A stretch of 64,000 bases of DNA from Magnolia sinica (Eukaryota > Streptophyta > Magnoliopsida > Magnoliales > Magnoliaceae): the NCBI RefSeq assembly GCF_029962835.1, contig NC_080575.1, forward strand, positions 40,214,336 to 40,278,335. Reading direction: 5' to 3'. Position 1 is the stretch's first letter. Each line of letters begins with the position of its first letter. Position numbers and translations under genes: made by a program. Positions 57,968-64,000 of this stretch are shown here, in pieces. The notes beneath the pieces are model-generated. The model made no database searches and was not told the DNA's origin. It was given only the letters and a program-made list of their open reading frames with translations.

Positions 57968-59725
57968 CTAGTTAGATTTGTAGTGTACTTTGGTGGTCTT
58001 GCTGTTAATCTCAATCCAACTGCATCCAGGAAGCTTACTGACTCCTCTATCCTTCATCACAGCCCGCACCCTAGCAGCATCTTCCCATCGCTCTTTCAGA
58101 GCATATATACTAGAAAGAAGCATGTAATTCCCAGTGTTCTCAGGCTCAAGCATGAAGAGCTGCTCTGCAACAGCTTCCGCAATCTCAATATTACCATGCA
58201 TTTTACAGGCCGCAAGCAGTGCTCCTAATGCTCCGCAGTGAGGCCCTGTCCCCATGCTCTTGACCAGCTTGTGTGCTTTTTCTAATCAGCCTGCACGTCG
58301 GAGCATATCCACCATACCAAGCGTAATGGTCAGGACCTGGTTGGATCCCATGAATCTCAACCATGCTTTTCCAGAATCTCAAACCATCGTCAACGAGCCC
58401 AGTATGACTACATGCATTCAAGACCCCGATGAATGTAACATTGTCAGGTTCAACATTTTCAGCTCGCATTCGATTGAAAATGTCAAGTGCTTTGATGCCA
58501 TGCCCATGAGAAGCGAGACCCATGATAAGTGCACTGTAGGAGTAGACATCAGGCCCAGGAATCTCATCAAATGAACGGCATGCTTCTTCCATGTTTCCAC
58601 ACTTGGCATGCATATCAACCAGCGCCGTAAGGACCTTTGCATTCCATTCAATGCCATTTTTGTTGACATATGAACTGATAAAATTCGCCAGCTCGTGCCT
58701 CCTAACTGTGCTGATGCAGAGATCACACCAGTCATAGTGATGGCATTCGGCTTCATCCTTGCCATCTCCATCCTGTGAAAAAGTTCCAGTGCTTCAGTGG
58801 GCTGCCCGTTCTGTGCATACCCAGTAATCATTGCTGTCCAGGAAATCAAATTCCGTTCAGGCATTGCATCAAACAATAGCTTAGCCACGTCAACAGACCC
58901 ACTTTTAGTATAACCTACGATCATCGTCGTCCAAGAAACAACATTCCTTTCAGGCATTTCATCAAATACGCCACGCACAGAATCCAAATCCCCACCATTA
59001 ACATAACCTACTATTATCGCATTCCAAGATATCACTTTCCTGGCAGGCATCCGATTGAACAATCTCTGAGCCTCAGCCATTTCTACCCCAAGCCTTGCGT
59101 GAGCACCTAAAACAGCAGTATAAGATAAGACGTCACTCTCAGGCATTTCATCGAACACTTGACGGGACCAATCCAACCCACCGCATTTACCTTACATACC
59201 AATTAGAGCATTCGAAACCGGGATACACGACCCAAACCGAGTTTTCAGAACACGCCCATGAATCTCAACCCCGTGCGGAAGCGAAGAAAGAGAAGTGCAG
59301 GAGTTGAAGAGAAAAGGTGAGGTGAAGTTGTCGGGTTTGATTCGGTTTCGGGTCATTCGGAGGTAGATGTGGAGAGAAGATATGCATAAGGAAGGGAACT
59401 TTGAGAAGGCACGGATGGCGTGGTTGAAGAGAGAGAGATTGGGATGAGAGATGGAAGAGAAGATTAGGTGGGAGAAGATAGGTAGAGAGAGGGAAGCGTA
59501 GAGAGTGATGAGAGTGGAAGACAAGGAGATGTTTTGGTGGAGATTGGAACGGAAGATGTGGGCGTGGATTTGTTTGAGAGGGGAGAGAGACTTGCATTGT
59601 CTCAAGAGGAAGGCAGCTCCGTCTACCTTGCTGTTCTTGTGATGCTTGTTCTTGAGGTGCCTCGTTCTGGGAGTGCTGAGTGATGTTTCTTGCATTCCAA
59701 CAATGATTACGGGTTTATTGGACAC
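57968..59725 (-). pseudogene. Pentatricopeptide-repeat gene, PLS class with E domain, broken
   Basis: Intronless, about 586 codons from ATG at 59725 to TAA at 57968. It begins with the pre-repeat LLRQCKSLSPLKQIHAHIFR. PLS-type repeats follow (SLFNHAIRAFSKFPS, VISWNAIIVGYVNGGDL, NVVSWTTMIVGYTKSG, NLISWTAMITGYAQNGQPTE, YSYSALIMGLASHGHGIKAL). It ends with an E domain (LGALLAACKMHGNIEIAEAV to GCSWIEI) and no DYW domain. These proteins bind organellar RNA, often for C-to-U editing. Four lesions break it: a TAA in place of Tyr near 59196, frameshifts near 58698 and 58313, and a TGA near 58290. The rest of the frame is well preserved, so loss looks recent. Confidence 0.88.
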
Positions 59726-59734
59726 GGCTTGGGT

Positions 59735-60180
59735 ACTACGCCGACCAGGACCTAGCTAGAGACGGACGGTCCTCGCAGGGGGGCGCGATTTGGCCGGTGA
59801 CTCCAACACTAGCCAGCTACCGGGACGCCCCACCATGATGTATAGGTTTTATCCACGCTTTCCATTTATTTTACCCAAAGCTGATCTTTGTTTTTTCCCT
59901 TCATCTAGGTCTGTATGACCTAATCAACATATTGGATGTCACATAAACAGTACGGTGGGCCTTGGGAGGATTTTAATGGTAGATATTCAGTCACTATTGT
60001 TTTCCTGTGGTGTGGTCCAACTGAGAGTTATATACCTCTCGTTTTTGGGATGAAGCCATAAAATGATCTTTAGAAATGGATGAACGGCATGGATGAAACA
60101 CATACACCATGGTAGGGCCCACAGAGCACCGACCACTGGCCACCGGGTTAGTGGCAAGGGGAGTAGCCAATCCGTTTCCC
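59735..60180. mobile_element. Foldback MITE-like copy A
   Basis: Left arm GGACCTAGCTAGAGACGGAC and GCCCCACCATGATGTATAGG. Right arm GGATGAAACACATACACCAT then GGTAGGGCCCACAGAGCACC, in inverted orientation. The interior shares GATTTTAATGGTAGATATTC and TGTGGTGTGGTCCAACTGAG with the other copies. Non-coding. Confidence 0.65.
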
Positions 60181-60184
60181 ACTT

Positions 60185-60593
60185 ATTTTAGGACTGACAC
60201 AAATACAAATCTCAAGTCGATCACACCACACGAAACAGTACGGATTGAATGCTTAGAAAACTATTTTGGGGGGTCATGGAAGTTTTCGATTAAGCTGATA
60301 TTACTATTTTTCCTTCATCCGGGTCTGTGATCTTATCAACAAGTTGAATGCCAAATAAACATTACAGTGGGCCCTGTGAAGTTTTCAGCGGTGGACGTTG
60401 AATCAACACTATTTTCTTGTGTTGTGGTTCATCCGATATTTGGATCTGCCTCATTTTTTGGCTCGTGCCCTATAATGAGGTGGCAAAGTAGGTGGACTGT
60501 GTGGATAGAACACAACCATCACTGTTGGGTTTACAGGGCTTCAATACCAGCTAGCTGGCTATTGTTAGGTCACTAGAAACAGCATCCCCTAGC
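60185..60593. mobile_element. Foldback MITE-like copy B, left end missing
   Basis: Interior and right arm of the same family: TAAACATTACAGTGGGCCCT, GTGTTGTGGTTCATCCGATA, then GTGGATAGAACACAACCATC. The left terminal arm is replaced by copy A sequence. Confidence 0.6.
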
Positions 60594-60755
60594 AGAGGCT
60601 CTGTGGGGGCCGCCTTTATGTATGTGTTTTATTAACGCCATCATCCATTTTGAACGATCATTGTAGGGCAAGAATCCAAAAACGGAGACAGATCAAGGCT
60701 TAGGTGAAGCTCACGAAACGATGGGGATAGAATGCCTGCAGCTGAAAACCTCTCA
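60594..60755. mobile_element. Foldback MITE-like copy C, left part
   Basis: Left arm GGGGGCCGCCTTTATGTATG with GTGTTTTATTAACGCC, running to GCTGAAAACCTCTCA at 60755. The Harbinger-like element starts there; the copy resumes at 62417. Confidence 0.65.
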
Positions 60756-62416
60756 GGGCTTGTTTGGCCGCTACATTAGGTGAGATTAAGGTGGATGGAA
60801 TTACAAAAGCTGCAATAAATGCATGTGTAAGGTATTATCTATGGATTGAGTTTATCTATGTTTAGTAGTGCCATGTTTGGAATTGACGGTATTGAACTCA
60901 ATCCATGTTTGGATTAAGACTTGGGATTGCAAAAGATACATACCATTTCGCACAATTCATGTTTGGGATGTAACATGTGGTCACCTTGAGTGTTTCTATC
61001 ACCAACTAATCCACGTTTGGAGACGTCGTATTGGGTTGGGTTTGGTCCTAGATTAGTTGTGACTGCTTCCTATTGATGTACATGTCCCAAATATGTGGGC
61101 CCCACCATATCTTTTGTGTTGAATCTACATCATCGATTCAACGTAGAAATTAATTTATGTTAACACCCAAATAATGAGGCAAATCCGAAGTAAAATTGTG
61201 CCCCATCTTAGGATAAATCAAGGATTGCATGGCTACTATTATAATTTCAAGATAAGCCACGCAAGTTTTAAGAAGCTACAACTTGTGTACAAACTTTTGT
61301 CCATGTTATGGTCCTCTTATGGTCCGTTAGAGGTGTAAATCTACCACATTATGAACCTCTATACTTACTACCATTTTCTTTGCACGTGCGTGCTTCATCT
61401 CGATCGTTTATTTGATACTATGATTGGTGACAATGACCATGAACCGAGAGTCAAGTCCATATACTCATCAATGTCATCACCTGTACTTGAATACATACAT
61501 GAAAAATAACACGTGATATTGTTGTCGTATTTAAAATAATCATAGATAACAACAAATATTGTTAGCATAAGTAAAGTTTCTACAGTTTGATCACAACATA
61601 GAATGCAAAAAAGAAAAAGAAAAAAAAAAAGAATCAGGATCGAAACGAAAAAAAAAAAACCAAATGTCGTCTCAAAGAGCGTATCTAAGTCATTTGTGGA
61701 TGTACCCTTTGAAACCGTTGTTGGTTTCTCGAATATCGGATTCAAGTCCTCTGTTGATGTACCCTATGGAACCATTGTTGTCGTCCGACGTTCGAAGTGG
61801 GTTGAGATGTCTGAGTTCAGAGTCAAAATATTTTATGTAGGACTGTATGTCGGCATGGGGAGACATCTCCAACACTTGTCTCTGCCCCGATCCTACCATT
61901 AAAAATTCCTTGGCCCACCATTTTAGGACATGATACAAAAAATTAGGTTCTTCCAAAACTTAAGGCGCCTAAACTTACGGAATACGCCATGGAAGATTTT
62001 TCTACTATTGAAACATTCATTGGCTCACCATGTTTTTGATCCACTAGATTTTCAATCTATTATCGTAAAATTATCAAGACAATTTGTTAGACGGGGTGAA
62101 TTTTTCAAACATCTTTCGATGAGCCCTATCTACCATCTGAGCGATTGAACATCCAATCCACGTACGAATTCGTAATGCATTTGACAGAGGAATATAAGGA
62201 AGTTGCGTTGGTTTTGGGGAATCAATAAAAGGGATTTGGTGAATCAAGTAAGGATTGCGAAATCCCGCCTTAAGCACACAGTTTGGGCGGGAGACCCAAA
62301 ATAGTTTTGAACACCCTTATACAAGATCCTCCCAGACATGACAAACCGATGGATTAAATGAGATTACGAATACAATCCCATCTAACCCCACCTAATACAT
62401 CTAGCCCAACAAGCCC
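60756..62416. mobile_element. PIF/Harbinger-like element inserted in MITE copy C
   Basis: The ends are inverted repeats: GGGCTTGTTTGGCCGC on the left and, from the right end inward, GGGCTTGTTGGGCTAG. Both continue to TTAGGTG and beyond (about 45 bases of imperfect match). The flanks are TCA and TTA, compatible with the TTA target duplication of PIF/Harbinger elements after one transition. At 1.66 kb it has no recognisable DDE transposase. An open frame at 61603-61902 (plus) and one at 61956-61690 (minus) have no family I recognise. Confidence 0.6.
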
Positions 62417-62720
62417 TTAAGGGCCATATGAGTTTTGGATCAATCAGATATTTATGTTTTATCTTCATCCATGCCAAACTAACCATATGAACAAGGTGAA
62501 CAAAAAACAAACATCCTAGTGGGCCCTAGGAAGGTTTCAAAGGTGGGTGTGATTTTCACCACTGCTTCATGTGGTGTGGTCCACTCAAGCCTTCAATCTG
62601 CCTTCTTTTTGGGCTTATACCCCAAATAATCTATCAAAATGGATGAACGACGTAGATAAAATGCATGCACCATAGTGGGTCCAAGAGAGCCCCTTTGGTC
62701 TCTTAGGTCCCGGTGGGGGT
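62417..62720. mobile_element. Foldback MITE-like copy C, right part
   Basis: Resumes with TTAAGGGCCATATGAGTTTT. It continues through AGTGGGCCCTAGGAAGG, TGTGGTGTGGTCCACTCAAG and the right arm GTAGATAAAATGCATGCACC. Joining it to 60594-60755 gives a normal family member. Confidence 0.65.
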
Positions 62721-62724
62721 AGTA

Positions 62725-63205
62725 CTAGCCAGAGATGGATGGTCCTAGTAGCAACTCTATGGGGCCCACATTGATGTATGTGTTTTATTCATGTCGTCGA
62801 TCCATTTTGACTGATCATTTTAGGACATGAGCCCCTTTGGTCTCTTAGATCGAAATAGTGGGGATTGAATACTTATCGTTGAAAACCTCTTATGGGCTAC
62901 GAAAGTCTGGAATCATATTGATATTTATGTTTTCCCTTCATTCAAGTTTGTGTGACCTTATGAGCAGGCTTAATGTCAAATAAACATCACAATGAACCCT
63001 AAGAAGGTTTTAACGGTATGTGTCATTGTCACTTCTTCCTATGGTGTTGTCTACTCAAGCCTTTGATTTATCTCTTTTTCGGTCATGCCTTAAAATGATC
63101 TTTCAAAACAAGTGGACTACGTGGGTAAAACACATACATCACAGTGAGCCCCACAGGACCCCTGCCATGATAGTCCATCTCTAGCTAGGTCTTGGTGGGA
63201 ATGCC
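62725..63205. mobile_element. Foldback MITE-like copy D, most complete
   Basis: The left end has CTAGCCAGAGATGGATGGTC, then GGGGCCCACATTGATGTATG and GATCATTTTAGGACATGAGC. The right end has the same arms inverted (CTTAAAATGATCTTTC, GTAAAACACATACATCAC, AGTCCATCTCTAGCTAGG). Arms are about 80-100 bases with an interior of about 280. Non-coding. Confidence 0.75.
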
Positions 63206-64000
63206 TTGATTTTAGATGTACATGCTTAATGTGGAGATTTATTATTCATGTGTACTTTCTGCACACCCCCACAAGTGTATTACGCCACGCACGTAGCTAT
63301 ACTCTCACACATATGCACCACACACACACATACTCACATATACACAAAAAAAAAATAAAAATCCCTACACTTTAACCATTGACCAAAGACTTGGACTTGC
63401 TAACTATTAACTTTGGAGTGCCACATCATACCCTCACTTTACACCCTACTTAGCCATATTGACTTGGACTTGGTCCAAGTAAACAAGGGAGGGAATCTCT
63501 ACACACACACCCTCCCTTACCTAGCTCGTACCCCCCATCCCTCTCTCTCATCATCTCCCTCTCCTCTCCCATACCCTCTCCCATATCTCCTCCCCTACCT
63601 CCCATACTACTCCATACCCCTCACCACTTTCTCCTCTCTCCTCCACCACAATAACATAAGCTCTCTCTCTCTCTCTCTCTCAATCTCTCCCTATCACACT
63701 CCTAACCCTAGGAGAGAAAAGACAGAAAGAAATATACAAAGAAAGAGAGGAAGAAAGATAGAGAGAAAAGAGAGAGAAAGAAAGAGAAAATAGATAAAGA
63801 GAGAAAGATAAGAAGAAAAGAGAGAAAGAATGATAGAAACAAAAGAGAGGAGAGGAGAGGAGGAGAGAGGGTGAGGTTGCTAAAGTCACCGAAGTTGAAA
63901 TCTATCGGAGAGGAGGAGCCGCACCTTGCATACACCTAAGGTAGTTTATCTTACACCATCTGACCCTTTGCCTAATTTAAATAGGGGTATTGCCGAGCAT
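63206..64000. repeat. Simple-sequence region: pyrimidine tract followed by purine tract
   Basis: CA-rich sequence near 63290-63350 is followed by CT/CCCT-rich DNA (63520-63690, with a pure CT run at 63660-63681). An abrupt switch to GA-rich DNA (63711-63870) follows. The open frames on both strands are low-complexity. The end (63871-64000) could be a plant gene leader, but no coding sequence follows inside the window. Confidence 0.6.

Noticed and set aside
61603..61956. Overlapping open frames in the Harbinger-like element as a transposase
   Set aside because: No DDE or Myb-like motif could be seen and the plus frame begins in a Lys/Arg-coding A-rich run. Left as unknown.
1..64000. tRNA, rRNA or microRNA genes
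   Set aside because: No cloverleaf with box A/B or rRNA core was noticed by eye. The initiator-Met-like matches are retrotransposon primer sites on the wrong scale for tRNA genes.

Overview
The window is plant nuclear DNA from a large, repeat-dense genome. The evidence is plant-type Ty3/Gypsy and Copia LTR retrotransposons with initiator-Met tRNA primer sites, a CACTA (En/Spm-type) transposon, plant-specific gene families (pentatricopeptide-repeat protein, UDP-arabinopyranose mutase, ferredoxin sulfite reductase) and GT-AG introns. The many copies of a GGGCCCAC...ATGTATGTGTTTTATCC foldback repeat make me think of a magnoliid-like woody angiosperm. That is an impression from memory, not something the sequence proves. 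I see no intact protein-coding gene, tRNA or rRNA.

About 52 kb is a nest of mobile elements whose order can be read from target-site duplications (TSDs). (1) An old minus-strand Gypsy element (gag 5904-6955, primer site near 7261, LTR from about 7281) is the base layer. (2) A plus-strand Tekay/Del-like chromovirus, of which only the integrase tail and the 3' LTR (1288-5903) are visible, landed in that gag. It was itself cut by a Copia-type LTR (1-1287). (3) A second Tekay-like element spans 8854-52417 (LTRs 8854-12697 and 45262-52417; TSD ATACA/ATACG). (4) A 27.7-kb CACTA transposon (15441-43155; TSD CGT) split the pol gene of element 3 near the RT/RNase H boundary. (5) A minus-strand Gypsy element (20250-33001; perfect TSD GGCTC) inserted into the CACTA. 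It has two LTRs of about 6.2 kb and only 412 bp between them. (6) A 3.1-kb solo LTR (48436-51527; perfect TSD ATACA) inserted into the 3' LTR of element 3. The empty site survives in the sister 5' LTR.

The most interesting content is inside the CACTA element. It carries genomic pieces, with splice sites, of at least five unrelated host genes, all on the plus strand: phenylalanyl-tRNA synthetase beta (19438-19564), UDP-arabinopyranose mutase (33206-33299), an AGO1/AGO10-type ARGONAUTE PAZ segment (34085-34268), FANCD2 (36486-36655) and the 3' end of ferredoxin-dependent sulfite reductase including its stop codon (41860-42481). There are also several unidentified exon-like pieces and pyrimidine-rich segments resembling 5' UTRs. 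I see no transposase. It behaves like a multi-gene Pack-CACTA (transduplication) element. Several captured exons have premature stops, so coding function is unlikely. Small-RNA or chimeric-transcript effects on the donor genes are possible.

The right flank (52418-64000) holds a minus-strand gag relic, an Au-SINE-like tail, a broken PLS-class pentatricopeptide-repeat gene (57968-59725, minus strand; two nonsense codons and two frameshifts), and a cluster of foldback MITE-like copies. One of these copies is interrupted by a PIF/Harbinger-like element (60756-62416). The window ends in a polypyrimidine/polypurine stretch.
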